A DNA stretch of 14,956 nucleotides from Lysobacteraceae bacterium (GTDB lineage Bacteria > Pseudomonadota > Gammaproteobacteria > Xanthomonadales > Xanthomonadaceae), in contig JAGNNB010000028.1 of assembly GCA_017990865.1 (NCBI GenBank), positions 1 to 14,956 of the forward strand, written 5' to 3'. This document shows positions 1 to 8,035 of this stretch, in pieces. The notes beneath the pieces were generated by a model that worked only from the letters and a program-made list of their open reading frames with translations, had not been told where the DNA came from and made no database searches. The translations under genes and the position numbers were made by a program. Position 1 is the first letter of the stretch; every line of letters begins with the position of its first letter.

Positions 1-1
1 C

Positions 2-667
2 GACGACCCGCTGCGGGCGCTCTCGATCGTGCTGCCGGTCGGGCCTGACGATCGCGCTTGGCCGCCATTGCGCACGATTCTGCGCACGCACGCCGGCGCG
101 GCGCAGTCGCACTGGGTCTTCGCCGAAGGCGACCCGCAAGAAGCGCCGGCCGATGCGCTGCATGTAGCGCCCGGGCGGGCTGCGCAACAGAATGCGGGCG
201 CCGCGGCGACGCAGCGCCGCTGGCTGTGGTTTCTGCACGCCGATTCGCGCCCGGACGAAGCGACGTTCGCGGCGCTGCGCGATTTCATCGCTCGCGACGA
301 AGCCGCGCTGGGGTGGTTTCGTCTGCGCTTCGACGATGCACCGACGCCCGCGCTGCGTCGGCGTATGCGCCTCAACGCTGCGGGCGCGAATTGGCGTTCG
401 CGCCGGCTCGGGTTGCCGTTCGGCGATCAAGGTTTGGTCCTGCCGCGCGCGGCGTTCGAGCGCTTGGGCGGTTTCGATCCGCGTCGGCCGTACGGCGAGG
501 ATCTGGCGCTGGTGCGGCACGCGCGGCGGATCGGCTTGCCGCTGCGCGAACTGCAGGCGACGCTGGGCACCAGTGCGCGCAAATACGCCGAACGCGGTTG
601 GTGGCGCACCACCGCACGTCACCTTTGGCTGACCGCGGTGTTGACGCATTCAGATGCCACTCGATGA
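2..667 (+). CDS. Glycosyltransferase, TIGR04283 family (arsenosugar-biosynthesis-associated), 5' end cut by window
   Basis: The reading frame is open from the first bases and already reads LSIVLPVG, the usual first strand of a family 2 glycosyltransferase. The GTG at 29 therefore falls inside that strand, and the true start lies upstream of the window. Family motifs follow in order: GRAAQQNAGA, FLHADSRPDE (the metal/nucleotide-sugar region), FGDQGLVLPR, GGFDPRRPYGEDLALV and the C-terminal LGTSARKYAERGWWRTT. These match the TIGR04283 family, which usually travels with TIGR04282 and a radical-SAM/selenodomain protein; arsenosugar assembly is the database label, not something proven here. The stop overlaps the next start as ATGA (664-667), so the two are probably translationally coupled. 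Odd point: the usual DGGSTD-like motif after the first strand is replaced by a FAEGDPQ stretch. Family assignment is good; substrate unknown. Confidence 0.8.
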   Translation, partial: DDPLRALSIVLPVGPDDRAWPPLRTILRTHAGAAQSHWVFAEGDPQEAPADALHVAPGRAAQQNAGAAATQRRWLWFLHADSRPDEATFAALRDFIARDEAALGWFRLRFDDAPTPALRRRMRLNAAGANWRSRRLGLPFGDQGLVLPRAAFERLGGFDPRRPYGEDLALVRHARRIGLPLRELQATLGTSARKYAERGWWRTTARHLWLTAVLTHSDATR

Positions 668-1350
668 GCGCCGATGCCGCAACGGCGACGCGCGTCGCCA
701 TCGCGATTTTCGTGAAGACGCCCGGGTTTTCGCCGATCAAAACCCGATTGGCCGCGACCATCGGGCAGCAGACCGCCGAAGACTTCCATCGCCTCGCGGC
801 GAGCGCCGTGGCCGAAGTCGCCGGCGATCCGAGTCTTGCGCGGATGCGGACGATGGCTCTCTGGGCCGTGGCGGAACCCGACGCGATGGATGCGCCGCTT
901 TGGCGCGACTTGCCGCGCATCGCGCAAGGCGAAGGCGATCTGGGCGTGCGCATGCGCCGCGTCTACGACACGCTGCGCGCCGAATACGATGCGGTGTTGT
1001 TGCTGGGCGCGGATACGCCGCAGATTCGCGTCGACGATCTGGGCATGGCCTGCGCGAGCTTCGCCACGAACGATTACGCGCTCGGACCCAGCGAAGACGG
1101 CGGGTTTTGGGCGTTCGGAGGCAAGATTCCTGTCGCGGACGACGCATGGCTGCGCACACCCTGGTCGCGACCGGAAACCCGTGCGCGTTTCGTCGCCGGC
1201 TTGCGCGGCGACATCGCCGGTCTGCGCATGTTGCGCGATGTGGACGCGATGGACGACTTGCGCGCGCTGCGAATCGCTCTGAAAGCGCTGCCGTCGCCCA
1301 CACCGTCCCAGTGCGCACTCGATGCGTGGCTGGACACGAGATTCGATTAA
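664..1350 (+). CDS. TIGR04282/DUF2064 glycosyltransferase-like protein
   Basis: A 228-residue protein with the nucleotidyl/glycosyltransferase-A fold signature of DUF2064: FVKTPGFSPIKTRLA (residues 16-30, the phosphate-binding and KTRL segment), QGEGDLGVRM (88-97), LLGADTPQI (113-121, with the metal-binding Asp) and LGPSEDGGFWAFG (140-152). This family is labelled 'glycosyltransferase, rSAM/selenodomain-associated' or arsenosugar biosynthesis. The ATG at 664 overlaps the upstream stop by four bases, which fixes the start and shows a two-gene operon. Length is normal for the family. The reading frame ends at TAA 1348-1350 and faces the convergent desaturase gene. The exact sugar donor and acceptor cannot be read from the sequence. 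Confidence 0.85.
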   Translation: MSADAATATRVAIAIFVKTPGFSPIKTRLAATIGQQTAEDFHRLAASAVAEVAGDPSLARMRTMALWAVAEPDAMDAPLWRDLPRIAQGEGDLGVRMRRVYDTLRAEYDAVLLLGADTPQIRVDDLGMACASFATNDYALGPSEDGGFWAFGGKIPVADDAWLRTPWSRPETRARFVAGLRGDIAGLRMLRDVDAMDDLRALRIALKALPSPTPSQCALDAWLDTRFD

Positions 1351-1444
1351 TGCCGGCGATGCATGCCCTCGGTGGATGTTGCCCGTCGATATCGTCGGTC
1401 GATGCCGTCGATCGATGTCGAACGATGCCCGGCGCGCGACGCCC

Positions 1445-2251
1445 TCAATCCCGAAACGGCTCGCGCAGCAGCGCGAATAGACCCGTCGAACGCGCGACAT
1501 CCACCCCCGCCAGACCGAACGCCTGCGGCGCGTCGCGCGAGTCCTCCGCATAACTGCCGAACAAGCGGTCCCATACGCTGATGTGGAACCCGTAATTGCT
1601 GCGCTGCTCGTCCGCGCGCACGCTGTGGTGAATGCGATGCATCGCCGGGGTCACCAACCACCACCGCAGCGCGCGGTCCAAGCGCATCGGCAACGCGAGA
1701 TTGGCATGCGTGATCAGCGCGAAGCTCGACAGCAGCGTTTCGAACACCAGAACGATGGCCGGATCCACGCCCAGCGCAGCGATCAGCATGGCCTTGTAGG
1801 CCAGCGAGATCAACATTTCGAGCGGATGGAAGCGCAGCGCCGAGGTCGCGTCAAGGGTCGCGTCGGTATGATGCGTACGATGCAAGCGCCACAGCCAGGG
1901 CACGCGATGCAGCCATCGGTGTTGCCAGTAGATCGCCACATCCAACAGCAGCAAGCCCGCGGCCCACTCCCACCACGGCGGCACCGCGCCCGGCCGATAC
2001 GCATCGACGAGATTGAACACGCCGACGCCCGCCGACTGCGCCCAGATCGCGACCCCAAACGCGCCTGCAGGCACCAACACGCGCGCCAGCAACGTGTCCA
2101 ATGCGATCAAGGCCGCGTGCGCGGGCCAGCGATGCGAACGGCGCGGCGGCGGGTTCGGCCCCGGCCGCAAGCGTTCGATCGCCGCCAACACCGCGAGCAG
2201 GCCCAAAAACACCCACAAGCGCGCAAGCGAGGCCTCGGTCGTCAGGTCCAT
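1445..2251 (-). CDS. Sterol desaturase / fatty acid hydroxylase family protein
   Basis: A 268-residue integral membrane protein. The histidine clusters that bind the di-iron centre are complete: HRWLH (H111, H115), HRTHH (H124, H127, H128) and HRIHH (H205, H208, H209), with FHPLE (141-145) and THANL (181-185) also as in the family. Hydrophobic stretches lie at about 10-25, 45-75, 95-110 and 150-185. The family hydroxylates or desaturates lipids using O2 at the cytoplasmic membrane; the lipid substrate is unknown (sterol is only a family name). The reading frame is open upstream to 3094, but ATG 2251 is chosen because GGAGGA (2257-2262) precedes it by five bases and because family homology begins here. 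It is divergent from the LolA-like gene and convergent with the DUF2064 gene. Confidence 0.88.
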   Translation of the reverse strand: MDLTTEASLARLWVFLGLLAVLAAIERLRPGPNPPPRRSHRWPAHAALIALDTLLARVLVPAGAFGVAIWAQSAGVGVFNLVDAYRPGAVPPWWEWAAGLLLLDVAIYWQHRWLHRVPWLWRLHRTHHTDATLDATSALRFHPLEMLISLAYKAMLIAALGVDPAIVLVFETLLSSFALITHANLALPMRLDRALRWWLVTPAMHRIHHSVRADEQRSNYGFHISVWDRLFGSYAEDSRDAPQAFGLAGVDVARSTGLFALLREPFRD

Positions 2252-2256
2252 TCGGT

Positions 2257-2262
2257 TCCTCC
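2257..2262 (-). promoter_or_regulatory. Shine-Dalgarno site of the desaturase gene
   Basis: On the minus strand this reads GGAGGA, five bases before the ATG at 2251. It is one of the best ribosome-binding sites in the window and decides the start of a gene whose open frame otherwise continues about 280 codons further upstream. Confidence 0.8.
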
Positions 2263-2350
2263 GCGGCCGCGATGGCCGCCTTCTCGTCGATTTTCCGCTA
2301 TTCAGGGGTATCTTTTTCGGCTTTCGCAGCCATCGAATTCGGAGCCCCGC

Positions 2351-2938
2351 ATGATCCCGACCCTCTCCCGCGCCGCCGCCCGTCGTCTCGCCTTCGTCGT
2401 CGCCCTGCTCGTCTGCGGCAGCGCCCTCGCCGGGCCGAAGGAGGACATGGTGGCGATGAGCAAGAAATTCCTCGCGCTGCGCAGCTATCACGCGACGATG
2501 ATCAACAGCGACAAGCGCGCGCCGAAGACCGAAATGGATTTCGTGGCGCCGGACCGTTACCGCATCGCCATGCCGCCGATGGGCGAGCAATACATGATCG
2601 GCGACACCATGTACATGAACGTCGAGGGTCGCAGCATGCGCATCCCGATGCCCAAAGGCACGATGACGCAATGGCGCGAACCCACGCGCGCGTTCCGCGA
2701 AGTGGAAAAGATGCAGATCGAAGCGCTCGGCCAGGAAACGCTGAACGGCAAGCCGACGAAGAAATATCGTTTTTCGCAAACGGGCGCGCAGGCCACCAGC
2801 ACGCTGATTTGGGTCGGCGCCGACGGCTATCCGGCGAAAATGGAAACCACCAGCGTCGCCGGCAAACGCGCATACACCATGACGGTGTTCTATTCGCGCT
2901 TCAACGACCCGTCGATCAAGATCGATCTTCCGAAGTAA
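2351..2938 (+). CDS. Secreted LolA-like / outer-membrane lipoprotein-sorting-like protein
   Basis: A 195-residue protein with a clear Sec signal peptide: basic n-region (R7, R11, R12), hydrophobic core 13-22 and an ALA cleavage site after residue 27. C22 is not in a good lipobox (Val at -1), so a soluble periplasmic form is favoured. The mature part has the pattern of LolA-fold proteins: short beta segments rich in Met, such as MDFVAPDRYRI and YMIGDTMYM, then LGQETLNGKPTKKYRF and TLIWVGADGYPAKME near the C-terminus. LolA-fold proteins bind lipids or lipoproteins in a half-barrel; no ligand can be assigned. GGAG at 2341-2344, six bases before the ATG, supports this start over the longer open frame. 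It lies 88 bases upstream of soeA on the same strand, but a functional link is unproven. Confidence 0.75.
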   Translation: MIPTLSRAAARRLAFVVALLVCGSALAGPKEDMVAMSKKFLALRSYHATMINSDKRAPKTEMDFVAPDRYRIAMPPMGEQYMIGDTMYMNVEGRSMRIPMPKGTMTQWREPTRAFREVEKMQIEALGQETLNGKPTKKYRFSQTGAQATSTLIWVGADGYPAKMETTSVAGKRAYTMTVFYSRFNDPSIKIDLPK

Positions 2939-3026
2939 CGCTGAACGACATCGCGCCGGACGACGCCAGGCGCGGACGATTCGGTCGCACTCGCCCGCCG
3001 CGCGATTCGACAGGCACAATGGCGGC

Positions 3027-6000
3027 ATGTCCAGGCCGCTCCCGCACGACACCGCCGCCGCCCCGCCCTCGGGCGATGGCGTCGAGCGCACCACGTGCTA
3101 CATGTGCGCCTGTCGCTGCGGCATCCGCGTGCGGATCCGAGACGGGCGCATACGCTCGATCGAAGGCGACCCCGACCATCCGGTGAATCGCGGCGTGCTG
3201 TGCGCCAAAGGTTCGGCCGGGCTGATGCAGCACCTCTCGCCCGCGCGATTGCGCAAACCGCTGTTGCGCACGGGCGAACGCGGCAGCGGCGAGTTTCGCG
3301 AAATCGAATGGGACGAGGCGCTGTCGATCGCGACCGCATGGCTCAAACCGATTCGCGAACGCAATCCCGATGCGCTGGCGTTCTTCACCGGCCGCGATCA
3401 ATCGCAGGCGCTGACGGGGTGGTGGGCGCAGCAGTTCGGCACCGTCAATTACGCGGCGCACGGCGGATTTTGTTCGGTGAACATGGCCGCGGGCGGGTTG
3501 TACACGCTCGGCGGCAGTTTCTGGGAGTTCGGCGAACCCGATTGGGAACACACGCGCTATCTGATGCTGTGGGGCGTGGCCGAAGACCACGATTCCAACC
3601 CGATCAAACTCGGCCTCGGCAAACTCAAAGCCCGCGGCGCGAAAATCGTCGCGATCAATCCGGTGCGCACCGGCTACGGCGCCGTCGCCGACGAATGGAT
3701 CGGCATTCGCCCCGGCACCGACGGCTTGTTCGCGTTCGCGCTGATTCATGAGTTGCTGCGCAACGATCGGATCGATCTGGATTACTTGGTGCGCTACACC
3801 GATGCGCATTGGTTGGTGATCCGCGATCCCGGCAACGCCGACGACGGTTTGTTCGCGCGCGACGCGGACGGGCGGCCGCTGTGTTGGGATCGCAATGCGC
3901 CTACGCGCACGACCCCACCCCAACCCTCCCCTTCGCTGCGCGAAAGGGAGGGAGCGGATTCCGCGCACTCGAGACTTTCCCAAAGCGGCGAGTCTCCTAA
4001 CCTTTCGCGCAGGCAAGAGAACGTTCGGGAGGGCCTCGATTCCGCAAACTCGCCATTCTCCCGAAGCGACGAATCTCCTCCCTTTTCGCGGAGCGAAGGG
4101 AAAGATCAAGAAAGCGTGGATCCCTCAAATTCGCCATTTCCCCGAAACAGCGAGTCTCCTCCCCTTTCGCGCAGCGAAGGGGGAGGTCGGGAGGGGGTTG
4201 CGGGCGCGAATGCGGATACCAACACGAACGCGGACATCGGCGCCATCGCGCCCGCCGACGCCATCGGCATCTCGCCGCGCGTCGTCGGTGAAGTGCGCTT
4301 GCCCGACGGCCGTACCGCTGTGCCCGTATTCCACTTGCTCGCCGAACGCTATCTCGACCCGCAGTATTCGCCCGATGCCGTCGCCGATCGCTGCGGTATA
4401 CCGGCGGCCACGATCCGTCGCATCGCGCACGAACTCGCCGCCGCCGCGTTCGACAGCAATTTCGAATTGCCGATTCCCTGGACCGACGCCTGGGGTCGCG
4501 AACACGCGACGATGGTCGGCCGTCCGGTCGCGATGCATGCGATGCGCGGGATCAGCGCGCACAGCAACGGTTTCCATACCTGTCGCGCGTTGCATGTCTT
4601 ACAACTGCTGCTCGGCGCGGTGGATACGCCCGGCAGTTTTCGCTATCAACCGCCGTTTCCGAAACCCGCGCCGCCCGCGAACCGTCCGGGAAAAACGCGA
4701 CGCGAGAACGGCGCGCTCGACGCCGCGCCGCTGGGTTTCGTCCACGGCCCCGAAGATTTGTTGGTCGATGCGCAAGGGCAACCGCGGAGGATCGATCATG
4801 CGTTTTCCTGGGCGTATCCGCTGGCGGCGCACGGCATGCTGCATACCGTGATCCGCAATGCGCATGCGGGCGACCCGTACAAAATCGACACGCTGATGTT
4901 GTTCATGGCCAATATGAGTTGGAATTCGGCGATGAACACGCAGGAGACGATGCGCTGGCTCACCGACAAGGACGACAGCGGCGCATACAAAATTCCACGC
5001 ATTATTTACAGCGACGCCTACGCCAGCGAAATGGTGGCGTACGCCGACTTGGTGTTGCCGGACACCACGTATTTCGAGCGCTACGATGCGATGAGCTTGC
5101 TCGATCGCCCGATCTCCGACGCCGACGGCGCCACCGATTCGATTCGTCGGCCGCTGTTCGATTCCGCGACGCAACTCGATGCCGATGGCCGACCGCGCGA
5201 TGTGCGCGGTTTCCAGTCGGTGCTGTTGGATTTGGGCGCGAGACTCGGCTTGCCGGGCATGATCGACGACACCGGCGCACGGTCGTATCGCGACTACGCC
5301 GATTACATGGTGCGTCACGAACGCGCGCCGGGCGTGGGTCTGCTCGGCGGTTGGCGCGGCGCCGACGGCGACAAGCAAGGCAAGGGCGAGCCGAATCCGC
5401 AACAACTGCGGCGCTACATCGAACACGGCGGCGTCTGGCGCAGCGAGATTCCGGTGTCTGCGCGTTATTACAAAATGGCCAATCGCGATTATTTGCGTTG
5501 GGCGCAGGGCTTGGGTTTTCTCGCGAACGATGCGCCGATCGTGCTGCGCTTGTATTCCGAAACGCTGCAGCGCTTTCGCTTGGCCGCGCAGGGCCACGGC
5601 GCGCATCAGCCGCCCGACGCGCATCGCGAACGCGTGGCGATGTATTTCGATCCGCTGCCGATCTGGTACGAACCGTTCGAGTCCGCGCATTTAGCGCAGG
5701 AATCGGCCGCATCGAACGATTCCGATTCGAACAAGGCGAATGCGTTTCCGCTTTCCGCCATCACCCAGCGTCCGATGTTCATGTATCACGCCTGGGGCTC
5801 GCAGAACGCATGGCTGCGGCAAATCGCGACGCACAATGCGCTGTATTTGCATCCCGACACCGGCGCGAGGTACGCCATCGCCAACGAGGATTGGATCGAA
5901 GTGCGCTCGCACCACGGGGTTATCATGGCGCAAGCGAAATTCGCGACGAACATGCAGCCCGATACCGTGTGGACCTGGAACGCGATCGGCAAACGCAAGG

Positions 6001-6266
6001 GCGCATGGCGGCTGTCGAAGGACGCGCCGGAAGCCGAAAAAGGTTTTCTGCTCAATCATCTGATTTCCGATATCACCCCGCGCGGCGATTACGCCAATGC
6101 CGACCCGGTGACCGGGCAGGCCGCGTGGTTCGATTTGCGTGTATCGATCCGCAAAGCCGATGTCGCGGGCGCGACTGCGCCGCAGTTCGCGACGCTGGCG
6201 CTGACGACCATCGCCGGCTCGCGGGCGCAACAGCAGTCTTCGCACGAAGACGGAGCGCCGTCATGA
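3027..6266 (+). CDS. soeA: SoeA-like molybdopterin oxidoreductase, catalytic subunit of a sulfite:quinone oxidoreductase-type complex
   Basis: A 1079-residue DMSO-reductase-family enzyme. The N-terminal [4Fe-4S] motif is C24-x2-C27-x3-C31-x27-C59. The Mo-bisMGD core follows, with HGGFCSVNM (C149 is a plausible Mo ligand), GEPDWEHTRY, EDHDSNP and MRGISAHSNGFHTCRA (506-521). The dinucleotide-binding domain starts near residue 905. There is no twin-arginine signal, so it is cytoplasmic, as known for SoeABC of Allochromatium and roseobacters. Neighbours encoding a four-cluster ferredoxin and a DmsC-like anchor complete the complex. Its predicted reaction is sulfite to sulfate with electrons passed to quinone; another small-anion substrate cannot be excluded. 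Odd: residues about 295-395 are a low-complexity Ser/Pro/Arg/Glu insertion made from a dispersed palindromic repeat, including three 27-residue tandem units. The frame stays open, so the gene looks intact. It overlaps the transporter gene by ATGA. Confidence 0.78.
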   Translation: MSRPLPHDTAAAPPSGDGVERTTCYMCACRCGIRVRIRDGRIRSIEGDPDHPVNRGVLCAKGSAGLMQHLSPARLRKPLLRTGERGSGEFREIEWDEALSIATAWLKPIRERNPDALAFFTGRDQSQALTGWWAQQFGTVNYAAHGGFCSVNMAAGGLYTLGGSFWEFGEPDWEHTRYLMLWGVAEDHDSNPIKLGLGKLKARGAKIVAINPVRTGYGAVADEWIGIRPGTDGLFAFALIHELLRNDRIDLDYLVRYTDAHWLVIRDPGNADDGLFARDADGRPLCWDRNAPTRTTPPQPSPSLREREGADSAHSRLSQSGESPNLSRRQENVREGLDSANSPFSRSDESPPFSRSEGKDQESVDPSNSPFPRNSESPPLSRSEGGGREGVAGANADTNTNADIGAIAPADAIGISPRVVGEVRLPDGRTAVPVFHLLAERYLDPQYSPDAVADRCGIPAATIRRIAHELAAAAFDSNFELPIPWTDAWGREHATMVGRPVAMHAMRGISAHSNGFHTCRALHVLQLLLGAVDTPGSFRYQPPFPKPAPPANRPGKTRRENGALDAAPLGFVHGPEDLLVDAQGQPRRIDHAFSWAYPLAAHGMLHTVIRNAHAGDPYKIDTLMLFMANMSWNSAMNTQETMRWLTDKDDSGAYKIPRIIYSDAYASEMVAYADLVLPDTTYFERYDAMSLLDRPISDADGATDSIRRPLFDSATQLDADGRPRDVRGFQSVLLDLGARLGLPGMIDDTGARSYRDYADYMVRHERAPGVGLLGGWRGADGDKQGKGEPNPQQLRRYIEHGGVWRSEIPVSARYYKMANRDYLRWAQGLGFLANDAPIVLRLYSETLQRFRLAAQGHGAHQPPDAHRERVAMYFDPLPIWYEPFESAHLAQESAASNDSDSNKANAFPLSAITQRPMFMYHAWGSQNAWLRQIATHNALYLHPDTGARYAIANEDWIEVRSHHGVIMAQAKFATNMQPDTVWTWNAIGKRKGAWRLSKDAPEAEKGFLLNHLISDITPRGDYANADPVTGQAAWFDLRVSIRKADVAGATAPQFATLALTTIAGSRAQQQSSHEDGAPS
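3912..4200. repeat. Palindromic repeat element inserted in frame in soeA, with three 81-bp tandem units
   Basis: An inverted copy of a GC-rich palindrome (3912-3952, core cttcgctgcgcgaaaggg) is followed by three tandem 81-bp units at 3954-4034, 4035-4115 and 4116-4196. Each unit carries a GATTCC-like start and a TTTCGCG..GCGAAGG hairpin core. The last unit runs into a full direct copy (4156-4200). Because 81 is divisible by three, the units encode three aligned 27-residue repeats (residues 310-336, 337-363, 364-390), each containing an ESP..SR motif. Two copies of the same palindrome occur between genes at 10191-10301. Confidence 0.85.
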
Positions 6267-8035
6267 ACATCGACCTGCTGCTCACGCTCTGCGTGCTGAC
6301 CGGCGCGGTCGCGTTGTTCATCAGCGAGAAATTGCCGGTCGATGTGGTCGCGATCCTGGTGCTGTCCAGCCTTCTGTTGCTCGGCGTGGTCAGGCCGAGC
6401 GAGGCCTTGTCCGGTTTCAGCAGCCCGGCGACGATCACGGTCGCGGCGATGTTCGTGCTCAGCGCGGGCCTGCAGCGAAGCGGCGTGCTGCGCGGACTGG
6501 GCGAATGGCTGCGCAAAGTGAAATCGCCTTGGCTGATGACGTTGACGATGATGACGATCGTGGCGTTTTCCTCCGCCTTCATCAACAACACCGCCATCGT
6601 CGCCATCTTCCTGCCGTTGGTGTTGGCCGCGGCGGTCGCGCAAGGGCGCGCGCCCTCCAAGTTTCTGATACCGCTTTCGTTCGCGTCGCAGTTCGGCGGC
6701 GTCTGCACGCTGGTGGGCACGTCCACGAATCTTTTGGTGGATGCGTTGGCGCGCGAATCCGGACAGCCGGGATTCGATCTGTTCGAGTTCGCGCCGTTGG
6801 GACTGTGGTTCGTCGGCGCCGGCATGGCGTATATGCTGTTGGCGCAGCGCTTTCTGCTGCCCGATCTGGGCATTCCCAACAGCGCGAGCGACGAACACCG
6901 GGGACGTTATATCGTCGAGTTGCATGTCCATCCATCGTCGCCCGCGGTCGGGCGCACCGGCGCGACGACGCTGCCGATCGAGACCACCGACACGTTTTTG
7001 CTCGAAGTGTTTCGCGATGGCCGTGCGCTTGAACAGCCGCGTTCGAGCGCGACCGAAGCGGGCGACATTCTGCTGGTGCGCGGCGACTGGAACGAAATTC
7101 AACGTTTGCGTCGAACGCTGCGCCTCGACCACGACCAAGTCGCGCCGGATCTGGACGGCGACCCGGAACGAACGCGGCTGCACGCCGAAGCGATGATCGC
7201 GCCGGGCTCGACGCTGATCGGAAAAACCCTGGCGCAACTTCGCTTCGGCCACGTCTATCGCGTGCGGGTGCATGGTCTGCAGCGCTCCGCAGCAGCCGTG
7301 CCGCGCACGCGACTCGATCATGTTCCGCTGGCGGTCGGCGACATTCTGCTGCTCGACGCTTCGCCCGCCGCGATCGAGGATTTGCGCGCGGACCCGGGGT
7401 TCGTCGTGCTGGGCCAACGCGAACAGTCGGGCGTCGATACCCGTCGCGCGCTGCTGTCGCTCGGGGTGATGGTCGCCGCGATCGGTTTGTCCGCGCTCGG
7501 CTGGATGCCGATCGTCGTGTCCTCTCTGCTCGGTTGCGCGGTGCTCGTTGCGCTGCGCTGCCTCAAACCGGAAGAGGCTTACGCCGCCGTCGATTGGCGG
7601 GTGATCGTCTTGCTCGCGGGCGTTCTGCCGCTCGGGATCGCACTGCAGAATTCCGGCGGCGCGGATTGGGTCGCGCAGCATGCGATGACGTGGGTCGGCG
7701 GGTTCGGCCCGGTGTTCGCGCTGGCCGTGATTTATCTGATGACAGCGTCGATGACCGAGGTGATGAGCAACAACGCCGCGGCCGTGCTGGTGGTGCCGAT
7801 CGCGATCGCCACCGCGGACGCGCTCAGCGTGGACGCCAGGCCGTTCCTCGTCGCCGTCGCGTTCGCCGCGTCCACCAGTTTCGCCACGCCGGTGGGCTAT
7901 CAGACCAACACGATGGTGTACACCGCCGCGGGTTATCGCTTCTCGGATTTTCCGAAGATCGGCGTACCGCTGAACTTGCTGTTCTGGATCATGGCCGTGA
8001 TCCTGATACCCCGTTATTTCCCGTTCGCGCCATGA
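6263..8035 (+). CDS. SLC13/DASS-type anion transporter with two RCK_C (TrkA-C) domains
   Basis: A 590-residue membrane protein of the divalent anion:Na+ symporter/ArsB-NhaD superfamily. The N-terminal membrane half (about 1-200) has SSAFINNTAIVAIFLP (103-118) and the first ligand-binding GTSTN (152-156). A cytoplasmic insert (about 206-385) holds two RCK_C-like beta-alpha modules, the second including IAPGSTLIGKTLAQL. The C-terminal half (about 395-586) has MSNNAAAVLVVP (501-512) and the second pseudo-symmetric motif, TPVGYQTN (542-549). Relatives with this architecture are often annotated as sulfate/sulfur-response permeases. The ATG at 6263 overlaps the soeA stop, and the stop overlaps the soeB start, so it is co-translated with the complex. 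Transport of sulfate or sulfite is inferred from context; direction is unknown. A much longer open frame upstream is a shadow of soeA. Confidence 0.87.
   Translation: MNIDLLLTLCVLTGAVALFISEKLPVDVVAILVLSSLLLLGVVRPSEALSGFSSPATITVAAMFVLSAGLQRSGVLRGLGEWLRKVKSPWLMTLTMMTIVAFSSAFINNTAIVAIFLPLVLAAAVAQGRAPSKFLIPLSFASQFGGVCTLVGTSTNLLVDALARESGQPGFDLFEFAPLGLWFVGAGMAYMLLAQRFLLPDLGIPNSASDEHRGRYIVELHVHPSSPAVGRTGATTLPIETTDTFLLEVFRDGRALEQPRSSATEAGDILLVRGDWNEIQRLRRTLRLDHDQVAPDLDGDPERTRLHAEAMIAPGSTLIGKTLAQLRFGHVYRVRVHGLQRSAAAVPRTRLDHVPLAVGDILLLDASPAAIEDLRADPGFVVLGQREQSGVDTRRALLSLGVMVAAIGLSALGWMPIVVSSLLGCAVLVALRCLKPEEAYAAVDWRVIVLLAGVLPLGIALQNSGGADWVAQHAMTWVGGFGPVFALAVIYLMTASMTEVMSNNAAAVLVVPIAIATADALSVDARPFLVAVAFAASTSFATPVGYQTNTMVYTAAGYRFSDFPKIGVPLNLLFWIMAVILIPRYFPFAP

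Noticed and set aside
1351..1444. ATCGA/GTCGA-rich short repeats between convergent genes
   Set aside because: Irregular spacing and no stable terminator-like hairpin; likely simple-sequence noise in GC-rich DNA.
619..1551. Minus-strand 310-codon frame opposite the DUF2064 gene
   Set aside because: It is antisense to a clear protein family match and has an Arg/His-rich shadow composition.
2252..2350. Defined promoters in the divergent desaturase/LolA-like interval
   Set aside because: Promoters must lie here or nearby, but no -35/-10 pair with acceptable spacing stands out on either strand.
1445..3094. A 549-codon open frame on the minus strand starting at 3094
   Set aside because: Only the part from ATG 2251 has family homology and a Shine-Dalgarno site. 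The upstream part is antisense to the LolA-like gene and is an open shadow of GC-rich coding sequence.
3912..4200. CRISPR-like array
   Set aside because: The 81-bp units are contiguous tandem repeats that differ throughout, with no repeat-spacer alternation, and they are coding.
4919..6262. Upstream extension of the SLC13 transporter frame within soeA
   Set aside because: The extension is Arg-rich shadow sequence in an alternate frame of soeA; the membrane protein begins cleanly at ATG 6263 with an ATGA overlap.
3027..6266. soeA as a pseudogene because of the insertion
   Set aside because: The frame is uninterrupted, all conserved blocks on both sides of the insertion are present, and downstream genes are translationally coupled.
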